From the NCBI RefSeq assembly GCF_014805625.2, contig NW_023998459.1, forward strand, positions 670,325-734,324: a DNA stretch of 64,000 nucleotides, in the 5' to 3' direction. The notes below the pieces were generated by a model that worked only from the letters and a program-made list of their open reading frames with translations, was not told where the DNA came from and searched no databases. Below are positions 11,807 to 24,777 of this stretch, one piece after another. Source of the DNA: Glossina fuscipes. Lineage: Eukaryota; Arthropoda; Insecta; Diptera; Glossinidae. The translations under genes were made by a program, and so were the position numbers. Each line of letters starts with the position of its first letter. The first letter of the stretch is position 1.

Positions 11807-13395
11807 TCAACGACGTGTTCACCTCACGATCCGCAGAAGTTATTGCGGATCTTACACATTCCAAGTTGTTCCGTGCGCTGCAGGTGGATGATAAAATCGT
11901 CAGCTCCCTGCACGTTCAGTAAAACCATCTCTTTGCTGAAAGATCTTAAGATTTATATGAAAAAAAAAATAAATATCACTGCCAATATTTAATCAAGTAA
12001 AATCATATTTTGTGATTACAACATTTTATATTTGAAATTTCCTCAACATTCACTACGGAATTATAAATATACTCAATGTCCGCTTGACGTATCGAGCATC
12101 CAAGATTCGCCTTTAGGCGAACATAACTCTCTACTTATTGAAAAATATTTCATTTATAATCCGTTCTTCATTGGTTTAGGAAAACACTTCACAACTTTAC
12201 AAAAACGAATAAAATAAAAGATTTATAAACACACACCTACCTTAATAATAACGTACGTTGTGTGATAAGCGTCTGGTGCTGTCACGTTAACGCCGTCAGC
12301 ATAAGGAAATAAAACAGGTTACGGACAAAAAAGTAAAACTGTAACAAAAGCAAAAGTAAATATAAATTATTAAAGAATAAAAACTACCCATAGCCCTAAG
12401 TTAATAAAAATAATGAATTTTAGTTTTTATGTGAACGAAAACAGAAAGAAGAAAACACGCTAATAAAGAAAATTTTATTTAAAAAATGCTTAAAATCTTA
12501 CTTACATGCAATATATTGTAATAAAAAATCCACACTTTTGTTTTTAGCTCATCTTCAATAACGATCTGAATATTTTCTGTACAGTTTTCGGTGTGCTTGT
12601 TTGTCCTTTATAAACATTTTATCAAAGTGCAAACGCTTAATAATCACAGTTTTGTTTATAAAACTGATAAACGCTTTACAGAAATACGTATTTGATGTAT
12701 ATTTATGTAAATCTGGGCAAATAGACAAAACAAAGTTAATGGATTGTTTTACTTTACATTCCTTGTCATAAATAATAAACTAAACAAACATAAACGAAGA
12801 AGAAAAACAACACGAATGAAAAACTACTTTTACTTAAGAGCGAACATTGGATTGGATATTCACTGCCTACGTCTGTTATGCTTTTTACTCAATTTAATAA
12901 ATACGTATGACTTACATGACATATGGGCTTTATGTGACTCATTTATAAATGCATAAAAACTTTCAGTTTCTTTCAGTCAATGCGGTGGGTGTGATTGGTC
13001 GAATATAACAAAGGAAAAAAAAAAAACACAGAAAGCATCTACATCATATATCAGCTTGATTTTCGTGGCAAAAAAAAAAAACGCTCGCATTAATAGTGCA
13101 AGTTTTTACCGAATTAACAAAATTACTATATTCAGTGCTTGCTGATTTACAATATCAGTTCAATTTATATTGAAACTGCTTCTAGTAAATATTTATATCG
13201 AATTTTAAGTTAATATATGCTATAACTTACAATACTCGCATTCGTACGACTATTTACTTTATGAAAATTTAGATGGTCTCCATAAATGTTTGTATCCCAT
13301 TATCGATATATTCTGTGAATTAGGCGTTTGCATGTATTTTGATCGTTTTTTTACTTTAAAAAGGCATTTATGTAGCAAAATTGGTACAATGTATA
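11807..13395. other. AT-rich DNA, no gene recognised
   Basis: Several A-rich runs and short open frames are present; none resembles a known family. No repeat larger than a few tens of bases was noticed. Confidence 0.35.
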
Positions 13396-13560
13396 TTAAT
13401 CAAAATATTTTCCACCATTTTCTATAAGTTTTTGCCATCTCTGCGACAACATGGCGATAATTGGGAAATTGGTGAACATTCGCGCGGGATTGCGCGAATT
13501 GCTCTATCCCATTTTTGAAATGTAAGTTGTCAATAAATGGTATGAATTGCTTCATTTCAT
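13396..13560 (-). mobile_element. Mariner-like transposase C-terminal fragment
   Basis: On the minus strand, 13440 down to 13396 encodes RWQKLIENGGKYFD followed by a stop, which is the hallmark C-terminus of mariner transposases (typically RWQxxIxxNGxYxx). Just upstream (about 13490-13520) an out-of-frame FKNGIE-like peptide may be the preceding conserved block, separated from the tail by unrelated sequence. I could not find the catalytic DDE blocks or terminal inverted repeats, so only the tail of the element seems to survive. It is a different subfamily from the complete mariner at 62-63 kb, whose protein ends differently. Confidence 0.5.
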
Positions 13561-14821
13561 TTTTTGCATGCATTTCGGCTGTTATTCCAAATTTATTATT
13601 CGTTTATATAAAAATGTATTAAATGTTTCCATGTCGGGGAATATTGTTCTGTTTTTCTATTAAAGAAACTGGTGTAAGTTTTTTTCATACTACACAAATT
13701 TTGAAGTCGTTTTCTTTAAAGTATACACACAAGTGTCGAAGTTTGCTTCTAGTGAAAACCGTTTAATAAGAACATTTCGGGTCCGCCCGTTTCAAACGGT
13801 ACAATGACTCTTTTAATCTACAAACCACGTTCCCAAATCACTTTTGTTCAAAAAATTTCCGTTGGACCAGATAAATTTCATCTTCCAAATGACCATTTTA
13901 ACAAACAGCTAACTATATCAATGTGATAAACCGATAAACGATGCCGAGCACCTAGTGATAACAATAATGTCAATATTGAATGGCGTACTATTGGATACTT
14001 TTGGATCCCAACGTTGTTAAACCAATTCATTGTCTTCTTGTTCTTGACGCAGCAATATCACCGTAAACTTCTAAAAGTGATGGGGTTCGACATCAGATTT
14101 TTTTAAATCAAATAACGAAAGTAATGAATGTCGAAAATGCAATTTTGAACATTCCATGGTGAATGTCTGTTTACATTAAATAACTCAGTAATACTAAATG
14201 GAAAATTATTATTTTATGTAGAGAAAGGACGACAAATCATCGAATTTAACCGTTAGGACGATTGATACTTCGCTACATTACTTGACGGTGTTTGCCATCA
14301 TCGAAGGATAGCAGGTGTAGCCGTTTTATTATAATGTCTGTAGCACACAAAAGAAAGCTTCAGAGATCCTATATTCTCGATCAGCTTCAAATTCTGAATC
14401 AAACTAGCCGTGTCTGTGCGTCTGTAAATTTGTGATTTCTTGGCGCTCTCCAGGCGCAAAAATTGACTTAAAATTTGTTAGAAACGTTGACATTTCCTGT
14501 ACGCATTATTGAAAATAGGCAAAAATAGTTAGAGGACACGTCGACAGTAAACCATAAATTTAAAGCACCTCTTTTTTAATAAAAAATTTGTGGATATTTT
14601 CTGAGTAGCCATATTCTATGAAATATAGAAGGCTGAAATTTGCTATGCATATCTTATTGACAATCCTATTATTCATGTTTAAAAAAAGAAAATCGGCTAC
14701 GCCCAAACAAACTAATTTAATTTTCATTTCATTCTTTCCACCTTATTCATTCATAACACTTAGACCTGCCAAATATTTTTAATACAATATTTGTTATAGC
14801 TTCCAAGATACTGTGTGCTTG

Positions 14822-14842
14822 CATATATATATATATATATAA
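14822..14842. repeat. (AT)n microsatellite
   Basis: About ten uninterrupted AT units. Confidence 0.85.
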
Positions 14843-15336
14843 GATATGTATGTAAAGAACTCACAAACAATTTATATTCTGCAAAACTGAGATTTCATTC
14901 CTTCCAAATCAACGGCAACGCTTTTTGAACGACTGTCAGATGCTTCACATTAGAACTATAACTTTGATTTAAAGATTTTGTTTTACAAAATCATGGTTTT
15001 TAGGTCGAAAATTAACCAAATCGCCTCGAAAGTTTTTTTAGGTTTTTGCTAAAAAAGAACATCCACATCGTACGAATACATGATTTGAAATATTTTTTGT
15101 ACCATATATAAACGGGGTGGATCAACATAACAAGTGAATGCATATGAATAAATAGTAAAAATTACGGGTCTGAAACCAAGCGCTTCTTTTTGTTAATTGA
15201 AATTTGTTGTTTAATTTTCTCTAAAAATTACTAGTACTTGGCAACCATGAATCTTAATGTTACGAAAATATTTCATTATCTTCTCTTTGAGATGGTAAGA
15301 GAACAGTAAAAGTATGTAAAAAATGAATAACTGCAT

Positions 15337-15426
15337 GCCAGTTGAATTTGTATGAAAAACACTAGTAAAATATGAAGAGAGAAAGCAAGCCAATTGAATT
15401 TGTATAAACAACACTAGTAAAATATC
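15337..15426 (+). repeat. Tandem duplication, 52-bp spacing
   Basis: GCCAGTTGAATTTGTATG.. at 15337 recurs as GCCAATTGAATTTGTATA.. at 15389; both copies continue into ACACTAGTAAAATAT. This is a recent-looking local duplication. Confidence 0.7.
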
Positions 15427-18400
15427 CATGGATGAAACATTATTTTAGCTTAAACGTTGTTAGACTAAAAATGAAAGCATTTTTAATCTTGTTATGGAAA
15501 CACGTTACTTCCTCAAGAAGAATAGTAATTTTTCAAAGTCTTTTTTGAAAAGTAAAGACTTAGAGAGCGTTATAGTATCTTTTTGAAAAAAATAATAACT
15601 AAAGAGTATATTTTCATACTAAAGAACGAAGTAAGATTGCTCACCGTGTAGGTTGAAAACAAGCAGTCTTACTCACCTGACCACCTCACCGGGAAATAGA
15701 GGAAGACAAGTTGGCAATAAGAAAGAAAACGATGTTTAGTTCTTCAACAACTGCCGAAGAAAAAACTGGTAAACGGCTAGAAAAAATGTGAAACATTATA
15801 AGTAAATTTTAACCGCGTGCAAAGAATTAACGAAGTAGAAGTATCCGATTATTAATGAAGTAGAAGTATCCGGTGCTTTGTCGATAAGAAAACTATGTAA
15901 TAATTGTGAAATTAAAAATAAAAGTTAAAAGTTGAAGGAAAGAAAACGTTTAGCAATCATTATAATAATATTAGTGATGATAATTATTACATCAAGCACG
16001 TATAAAATTAATTTTATTTATGTTGAAAAAAAATTGTCCAGTTGTAGAGACACGAAGAAAAACATTTAGAAAAAGCGTAAAAACAAGTTTCCATTTGCAA
16101 TAAAGCAACAAAAGCCACAGTAACAACAGCAGTGAAAGAAAAACACAAATCGAGTGATATTATATTTCTCTTTATTTTTTCGGAGTCTGCATAAGTAAAG
16201 AATAAAAGTCGTACAAATGCATACAAAAGCAAAGTAGTTACTGGTTAAAAAAAAAGAATAAAAAAAAATTCAAAATAAATAGCAAAAATGAAAAACAATT
16301 AAATAAAAGTGGAAACAAAACCTTAAAAAGTACGAAATATTTGCGTGTTTCGTTGAGCCTAAAAAGCTCTAGATTAGTAGCAATCTAACTGGGATTATTG
16401 CCGAATTTGTTCTCTACACGCTTTGAAGTAAGTTTTCCATTCTAATCGTTTTTTTAAATCTGTTTTCGTTAATTGCTTAAAATATTTGCATTAATTTTTG
16501 CCATATTTCAAGTTTTGTTTCTTTCCTCGATAGCTGTTGTGTTCTATTCTATTTAACTAAGCGTTTAGTTTGATGCCCCTCTTTGCTACGTATAGTTTGT
16601 TAGTAGAGTTTAGCTAACGGTAAAATCGTGTGTTGTATATATATGTGCAGATATACAAAAAAATAACATTTTGCAAAGCTAAAATTTGCATATTCTATGC
16701 TTTTGAAGGATTTCATTGTAAAACTGACCAAACAAAGAGTTGCCAGTTAAAGGAAATAGTTTCAAATCTAATATATTCCAACAAGTATTATACGTAACGT
16801 CCAAAACATATATAAAAATCTGTTACTTTAAAATCATAATGAATTTTAATGATCGTTTCCCTTAGGTTATGATAAAACTGAAATGAAAATGATTATGAAA
16901 AAACTGGCTTCGGAAATTGGCGCTACAATATGATTTTAATAACTATGCAACAAAAATTATTACTTTATACGATAACTTAATTACAAATTTTCTTAACAAC
17001 TCCAAATTGGCTTTCAGCGCTGCAGTGCATCTATTACGGTTAATCCTCCATTCTCCGTAGATTGATTAAGTGATGGCTTTTATATGTTTTAGCGAACGTT
17101 CTTTGAACGGAGTCAACTTTTACCCCATAGCTAGAAAATTACTGCCAACTTACAAGAAAAAAGATGCGATACCATCTTTCAAAATCATTCTCAAAATGAT
17201 AAATTCGCAATGCTATGTAGACTTGATCAAATAATGAATTAAATCTAAACTAATTTGAAACTTTGGAGCGAGCTGATCATAAAGTGTCAGGAGAAACGCT
17301 GTTGGGTTATATATAATCAAGAATATTTCTGGTTTCTTCTTTTTTTTCGCTTTTCGCAGCGCAAACGAAAAAATAAAATTAAATTAAATGAGATATCAAA
17401 TGTATATTCTGTATTTCGTCCGTATTTTCAATATACAAGGCCTCACCCATGACGATAGAAAGACATTTCTTTTCAAACTTATCAACGTTGAAAAAAAAAA
17501 GTGTTCTGCGGACGGCAGAAATTACTAAAGACTTAAAACGTAGTACAGGGACTGACCTAAAAATTTGATATGGAATTTTACTCGAAAGATGAAAACCAAT
17601 ATGGTAAATTCACAAAAACTTCTGCTTTAAGAAAATGACTGTAATTTGGAATGTATAAGAGGTAATCGATTAACAAGTAACCTTAATAAAGGCTAAAAGA
17701 TGTTTCCTTAACACAAACTAAACGAATCAGAAATCGAGTAATGCAACTTATATGTGAGGTGAGCATGTTTTCCCATTTTAGGAATTTTTTATCATTTCAC
17801 GAACACAATAATTATATAAATAATTACAATTAATTTAGCTAGAGAGTTGTTAGTCGACATCCTTTGCCTGGTAGGCCACAGCATAAATAAAATTTTTGCG
17901 GCTGAGTGTTTGAAACAGTTTCTTTAACAAATGCAGTTTTGGGCATTATACAAGCGTCCCAAGTGATGGCCAAGAGATTTGCAAGCAGAAAATAATATTC
18001 GCTTCGACTGTACAATTTCTCGCTCAATTAAGAAATTCTGACAAAATTTGGATATGTCCGTCGACTAACTTTTTCCTGTGATTGTCTATTGCTTTGATGC
18101 CGAAATTGCCAAAATGACACCAAATTCAACATAAACAATTATGGAGACTTTCTTTTCTTTTTTTTTAATTCACTAAAAAAATTTCAAAGTTTTTGATATC
18201 CCATCATGTACAAATTAAAACCGATTATAAATTGAAACATGAAGTTTGGTAAAATATATAAGTAGAAAAATATACAATCGCGAATAGCATGATTTCATGA
18301 AAAACTGTCAGACATTACAATGTTGGCTCAAGGAAAAAATTTGTCTTTTAAAATGTCGAAAAGGCTTCCGTTCGTTTAGCGAAGGCGCTGAAAATTTTCT

Positions 18401-20541
18401 TTCAACTTTCGAATATTGACACCGAAAACGTTTCGGTCAAGCTCGTTGCATTGTAAGTGTTGGTAACGGTTTTTTTTGCAATGTAATGACTCAATTTGCT
18501 ATATACGTACGGTTGAATGTAAGAACTTTTACTTCATTTGATAGTAAATGTTGTGAAAATTTAAAGAGACGTGGGCCACGCTTGTTGTCTCTATATGTGA
18601 GGTAAAATCTGTGAAAACATTTTTCAAATTGCAGTAAATGCAGCATTATAATGTGTTATGTATGTGTTGTTGAAAAGACCCTTCTCGATCATTTATTATT
18701 GCACCGTAAATTGAAAACAAAACACAAAAATAATTTGAAACCATTGAAATATTTGTCAGAATTTTTCAAAATTTTGTTTTTATATGCGATAAATCATAAT
18801 CATATGAATCGCTGCCAAAAAATTGAGTACGAGTGTTTTATCAGAAAACGTTTTAAAGCATTGAAGCTACTACCGCAAGACAATGAACACATCGAGGGGG
18901 CGATAAGAAACTTTCGAAGGTGAAGAAAGAAAACATAAATTTCACTTAATTACCGGATAATTTTATATACAAGTGAATGAAATGAAGACAATGGCCGTCA
19001 TAAAATAAGAAAGCGTGTGATACATACATATAATTAAATGAAACCTTTTAATAAATTTCATACCGCTCAATGAGCACAACATAGTTATTTCGAAGAATTA
19101 TAAAACAGACATAGAAATCTTTTTAAAAAAATTGTAAACAAAAATTAGAAAGAAAAGTCAAAAAAAAAAAAGAAAAACGTACCCAGAAGAAAACCTTAGA
19201 TCGTTAGTTTAGATCACACAAGACGTGACTTTGTTAAATATACAAGTAAAATTTGTTAGTTTGTTTAATTTTTTTTTTTGCTTTTAAAGTTAATTCATGC
19301 CATTCGATGACTACAATTCACCTAAGCCGGAAGTAAAATTACTTAATAAAAATTTTTCAATTTTAATTTAAACTTTATAAATTTGTTGTTTTAAATTGCC
19401 AGAGATAAGCGAACAACTGTTAAAACAAGTTTAATAAATTCACAAAAAAAAAAAGAATTAAAAAGAAAGAAAAGTTCAAATTCAACTTGAACGAGGAGAG
19501 AACCTTGTACGAATTTTTTGTAGCTTTGAACTGTAGCTGGGCTCTGCAATTAAAATAAAGCAAAATAAAACCGATAAAATAGATGGTTAAAAGGGAAGGC
19601 TGTAGTAAAACGAATTCTAAAATAAACTGAGAAAACTCTGAAAATTAAACGTAAAAATATTTCTACACCGATATTCACCGACGACAAACAGAAGCTAAGT
19701 AGCCACAGACCAAGCGTAAAGAACATCATCCTCTTAACCTGTTTAGGCAACTCAAGTGATCATCATCAACCATCGTACAACAGAGAACAGAATATAAAGC
19801 AAAATCCCCATACGAAAAAAAAGAAAACAAAAAACCTTTAAACAACAACAAAGAAGATAAATGGAAAAAAATTATTCCAAATTTAACACAAAACGTAAAT
19901 AGGTATGAAAGGAGGAGAGTCTTCAGGTTTTCAAAACATCACAAAGTTCCGCTTCTTCATTTGGTTTAAAGTTGTTTGCAACGTGGTTTCTGATTATAAT
20001 TGGTCGTCCTAATTTAAAAAAAAAAAAGCTTTGCAAAGTTGCGAACAATAATCAGATGATAAATAATTTTTGCTTCTTTTTTCCTTTTTTCTTCAACCGC
20101 ATTGCACTAACTGCACATTTGCAAAATTCTCTTTATTTATAATTTTTTTCTACTTTACATGTTTTGTTTTATTGCTACTTTGTTTTTTTCGTTCGTGGAT
20201 AACACCCCGCATACAATATATGAAACCGTTTTAACTTGTCGTTCAGTAGAATGTAACTCCGCATAACGGGAGAACTTTTGTGTGTGTGAACGTATCAAGA
20301 ATGTGTTGTAGTTTTAATTGACATTTAACTGTTTTGCAGTGTAGAGTCAGATAATGTTGAAAATGTACACATGAGAATGATTTGTGTGATTCATCGATAA
20401 GGGTTTAAAACAAAAAGTCCTTATATACATATTTTAAAATTTTTTCTTTCTCGTATTTTGAGGGAGTTTTTTATAAACAAGGATAGGAAACTGCATTTTT
20501 TAACGGAATTTTGTCATTATCCCATCAACGATAGGCAAATA

Positions 20542-21075
20542 AAAGGGTGTGAAATTATATTTAAATATAATTAGCAAAGGCATAAACCAAATATTTTTTT
20601 GCAGAACTCTGCTAAGCCCTTAACAGAATACTTTAAACAAAATCTCGCAAGGATTTAAGTCAAAATACAGTTAAAATAAAAGTTATCAAGAATTTTTTTA
20701 CAAAATATTATAAACAAAACATGACTTTATGTAAATTAATTAATATGCGAAAGGACAACATTTTTATATTATGTCATAAATGAGCTTGATGAAAAGAAGC
20801 TTTGCTTAGCTACTGCGGGCAAACTCTGTCCTGTGAAAAAATGAAACTAGCACAGCGAAAACCCCCACTAATAGCCTTTCTAACGAGCTTCAGGTTATAT
20901 TAAGTTTTGCTCGGAAAATTTTTATGGAACTTTGAAAATTGCCATGATATAGGCTAACATGTAAGCATAATATATCCTGCACATCGTTGGAAAGATTACT
21001 AATAGAGGATTCGTTGGTTTGTGTCTTTGCTAGATATATTAGTAGTATTATAGTTAAATATAACTTCACACCCAT
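20542..21075. mobile_element. Non-autonomous DNA transposon (MITE-like), about 530 bp, hAT-like
   Basis: The left end GGGTGTGAAATTATATTTAA (20545 on) is matched in inverted form at the right end (21073 back to 21047), with 25 of 27 positions identical. GGCAAATA occurs just outside each end (20534-20541 and 21076-21083), consistent with an 8-bp target-site duplication as made by hAT elements. The exact outermost bases are uncertain because the left edge has one extra A. There is no transposase frame inside. The left 300 bp are repeated in inverted orientation at 24778-25090, which confirms a repeated family. hAT membership is inferred only from the 8-bp duplication. Confidence 0.6.
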
Positions 21076-23363
21076 GGCAAATATAATGATAAGTTTGACA
21101 GCCATTACCTAATCTTATAGAGGTTTGTCGCCTTGTTTATAAGCAGCCTTTATCGATAGTCCAGAAGTGAAGTTGCGAGGAAGCAATCATTCGTTTTCGA
21201 AAAATTTTAAAAGAGAGGCTTTGATAAAAATCGTAGCCTGACAAAGTTGTTTTTTGGCAATAGGTATCGCGGTACAGTGCAACACACTACCATATGGCAA
21301 ATCAACATTAGCAAACATGCGTGAATGTAATCATCAACCAGATCTCCCGTTTTGATGCCAAGTGGCTGTTATCGTAATGAAACTTTAAGGATAAAGTTGA
21401 ATTTTAATATTATTTCTATTTTATGTTTAATTTGGGAGTTTACAAATTTTGTATGTGCTTCAACGCTTCAGCTAGCACGTATTTTCGGTGCACTGCACAG
21501 CTTAACAGGAGCAAAAATGAATCGGAGATTGAGTATAGCCGCGCAGCGCCCATAAAAATGTTCGGATCATTTTACGTTTTCCCAGTTGAAATTAATCTTA
21601 AATGTATTTTTTTTTTGAAACTATGCTTGGTCGAGCTTGCGATATGGGTGTCTTCTCTGGTTTTCGTTCGATTGACTTAAGCTATGTAGAATTTTTTCGA
21701 TAAATTAATTCTTCCGATTGCTATGGTCAATTTTCGGACAAAAGACATATGAATCAAAACCGTTCTTTTAAAAAATGTTTCAAAAATACCCTACTATACT
21801 ATCTCGAATTATAATTTCAGTAGATTTTTGGTTTGATTTTTCGATGTGAAAAATGTTGAACTATGGTGGTACGGCGAGCAAGGCAACATACGTTAGGAAT
21901 TGCATTTTCATACGTGAAAGTGTTCCTTTAAAATAAATTCAGAAATATAGCTCTCTTTTTTAATGGCAACAATGTTTTCTCTTCCTGTTCAAGAAAGAAA
22001 GCCACCGATATCGATCTGATTATTTGATCGTGAAATATACATAGTTTGGACATACGGCGACGTTCGTAATTAATTAGGAAGATATTAAAATTTTTAAAAG
22101 GTTTACTGAAATCGTTGAGTAAGAGACAAATATAATTTTTCCTTGTCTCTACATTATAGTAATGGACTTCTCTTTCGATGAAAAATGTAAGTGTAAAAAC
22201 TAACACTATATATTAATTAAAGATATGTTATATATTAAAGATTGTTTTACTCTGACGATATCGTCTACTATTTTAAAATTCAGCCGTACAAGATAATTTA
22301 TCCTGTTAGAGACAACTGTGCATATGTGATGTAATCACTGTTCCATGATGAATGTAAATTTTTATAAGTTTATTGAGTGCTGAAAACGTGTCCTTGCTTT
22401 TTACTTGTTCAAATTCAGCGCAACTTTCTTATGCCGATAAAAAATATTAAATTTACATTGAAACACTTGGTTATATAATTGAAATTATTAAAGCAAAAAA
22501 GGAAACTATTTCTACGATTCTTCTAAAATTATTGTGATATTTGCTTGGTTTCCTTTGTCTCAAAGAAAAAAAGAAAAAATAATAACAACAATAAGGGGTG
22601 TAAGGGTGTAGAGTTAATTAGATACAATAATTTTGAACCTATTTAAATAATAGATAATTGTCACGTAGAGGTCCCCACATTCAAATAATTACAATGATTA
22701 TTTGAAACAGACATGGCTTAAGAAAAATGTTAAAACGATTAAAACAAAAAAAAAAAAAAAAATTCTGAAATTAAAATTTCATGTTTTCGGCATCATATGT
22801 CCCGAGTGGGCACGAGTAATTAAATTTTCTAGTTATCTCAAGCAAAATTATGACAGGGGTCACAATTGGGTTTTAATCCACAATCCAAATGATTTTTCTT
22901 ATGACAATATGGTGTTTACACCGAAAATAATCTTCGTTTAATATTTAGGAGTTCTGGGAGATAGCAAATATAAAAAATTAAAAGATTAAAATAATAATAC
23001 AAATAAAAAATAACACATCAAGTCTACTTACATGGCGTAATTCAAATAAAATACATCGGATATAAAGAAAATGAGATATTCTTGTTTTTCTTGCTTTTAG
23101 TCAGGCAAGCATCTTAAAGTACAGCAAATAATACAAGCCTTAATAAAGCTGCTTTGCAAAATGAAAGCAACTTTAATATATCGGTTGGAATGTCGATAGA
23201 AATCAAAATTATCTTTAGGGCATCCACACTTCCAGTTTAAAAAATTTTCGTTGACAATTGCTTTTACATAAAAGATAAGGTAATAAAATAATAATATTCG
23301 AGGAGATTATTAAGCATGAAAAAAATGGTTTTTTCAAAAATACAAAAAAAAAAATGCAGCACT
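21076..23363. other. AT-rich DNA, no gene recognised
   Basis: Short open frames only, for example a 92-codon minus frame at 21928-22206, without family resemblance. A run of 18 A residues lies near 22748. Confidence 0.35.
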
Positions 23364-23385
23364 GTAGCCTCTCTTGAGAGGCTAC
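23364..23385. repeat. Perfect 10-bp hairpin
   Basis: GTAGCCTCTC and GAGAGGCTAC are separated by TT, a compact perfect stem. It could be a transposon-end remnant or a transcript hairpin. Confidence 0.6.
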
Positions 23386-23407
23386 CTTACTTTGAAAGGA
23401 AAGCAAA

Positions 23408-23508
23408 GGAAAGAATCACAATGTAGAACTTAATTCATGGAAACAATCACAATGTAGAACTTAATTTATGGAAAGAATCAAAATGTAGAACTTAATTTAT
23501 GGAAAAAA
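23408..23508 (+). repeat. 31-bp tandem repeat, three copies
   Basis: The unit GAATCACAATGTAGAACTTA.. plus ATTTATGGAAA repeats at 31-bp spacing (ATGTAGAACTTAATT at 23421, 23452 and 23483) with few substitutions. It runs directly into a short inverted repeat at 23507. Confidence 0.8.
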
Positions 23509-23538
23509 TCACTCGACGATTACTGAGTGATTTTTCAC
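23507..23538. repeat. Inverted repeat, 11-bp arms
   Basis: AAAAATCACTC and GAGTGATTTTT are perfect complements around a short spacer. It sits at the end of the 31-bp tandem array and may mark a transposon terminus. Confidence 0.6.
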
Positions 23539-23577
23539 TTTTGATGTACATTTATTAAATAGTGCCACCAAAGGCGG

Positions 23578-23657
23578 TCTCGCTCTTTCTATTCAACTCA
23601 AATGCTAACAAATACCTTCTCGCTCTTTCAATTCAACTCAATTGCCAACAACTGCCG
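23578..23657 (+). repeat. 40-bp tandem duplication
   Basis: TCTCGCTCTTTC followed by ATTCAACTCAA and AACAA occurs at 23578 and again at 23618 with three or four differences. Confidence 0.75.
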
Positions 23658-23999
23658 ACTTTGGCTTTGTGGAGTGATCGTTTTTAATGAGTAATATTTG
23701 AATTAGAGTCCATAAGTCTTATACCTTTTCAAATGTTATTCTATAAATATTGTCAACAATTTTATTAAAAACAAGTGAAAACCCTATAGCCGCCATTAAA
23801 CACTCTGCACCAACCCAGTCATACAGCAACTTTCAAAAATAAATCGTTATAGGGAAAGGAATTGAAAGTATGGTCCAATGCAAGCCATTTTCTATAGCGT
23901 CCGTCCTTGAGCCAAACAGTTAGGTGTACCAGATTTCATCAAAACACCTCAATGGCTGCGGACTGTAGGTTGAACAGGAGAAAACGAGTTAGATAGACG

Positions 24000-24105
24000 G
24001 AATCATTTTCTGAATCGATCGGTGCAATAAAAGATAAGTCTATTTCGAGTCATTCTGGTTGTTGGATACATCCGCACAAGATTCATAGCTAATGGAGTAG
24101 AGTAT
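24000..24105. repeat. Interspersed repeat, copy B (shared with about 10530-10640)
   Basis: The ordered blocks GGTGCAATAAAAGAT, AAGTCTATTTCGAGTC and TACATCCGCACAAG match copy A near 10530-10640 with many substitutions. The preceding ACGGAATCATTTTCTGAATC and 'AGATAGACGGA' stretches resemble the moderately repetitive tails common in fly transposon-derived DNA. Family not identified. Confidence 0.45.
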
Positions 24106-24777
24106 AAAAATTAAAACTATTCTACTGCTTTCAGAAAAACGGTTTTAAAGTTTTCCAATATATTTACATAAATTTTTCTATTCTAGCAAATTTTTTTTTA
24201 ATTTTTAGCAATACTCAGCACTTTCAGCACATAAAATTGCCCTTGCATGTTCATATATGCTTCCTCTTTCTCCCTTCTCAAAAATTTATTGCTAGAGCCT
24301 GCCACTTTGTTGTGGTGTTGTATTCGTCAAAAATAGAATGATACGTTTTACACTTTACTTGTTGAGAATTGAGAGAGAAAACGGCAAAAAAATTTATAGT
24401 TCTACAGTCGAGTTTATCACCAACATCAGAAACTGAGATCAAAAATTTCGTCACAAACTTTTAATTGCCTGAAGGAAACAATCATACCTTTTAAATCGCT
24501 CCCGGGTTCATATCCATTAAATGGCATTTCGATGAAGCTACACTAACCTGTTTTCATTTACAAACGGTTTTAGGTGAACATAAACATTTTTTTAACGGAA
24601 TAAGTGTATGAGAGAAGCTAGCAATTAATGTTTAAGACAGCCGAACCAAGTATGCGTGCGGCATAGACAATCGTTTTGGAGCACTTAAGCGACCAGATGA
24701 AACTTCAATCTACAAATTTATTTCACGTAATGGACTCTTTTTCCCATATTCTAGAAAGTTCAAAACCTGCATTTCTG

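Larger units (their letters stand above)
13561..20541. other. AT-rich DNA, possible untranslated leader exons, no coding gene recognised
   Basis: Only chance-like short open frames are present. A-rich tracts with donor-like ends occur near 16427 (GAA|GTAAGT) and 19902 (ATAG|GTATGA) and resemble fly 5' untranslated exons, but nothing confirms transcription. Small repeats inside the stretch are listed separately. Confidence 0.35.

Noticed and set aside
13740..14100. Possible second transposase segment on the minus strand
   Set aside because: Some protein-like text with stops (for example around SGPTEIF) but no catalytic or family motif could be identified.
18651..18923. 90-codon open frame, lysine-rich
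   Set aside because: Unrecognised; codon content reflects the A-rich background and no conserved motif is visible.
23408..23508. CRISPR-like regularly spaced repeats
   Set aside because: The units are contiguous without spacers and the DNA is from an animal nucleus; this is a plain tandem repeat.
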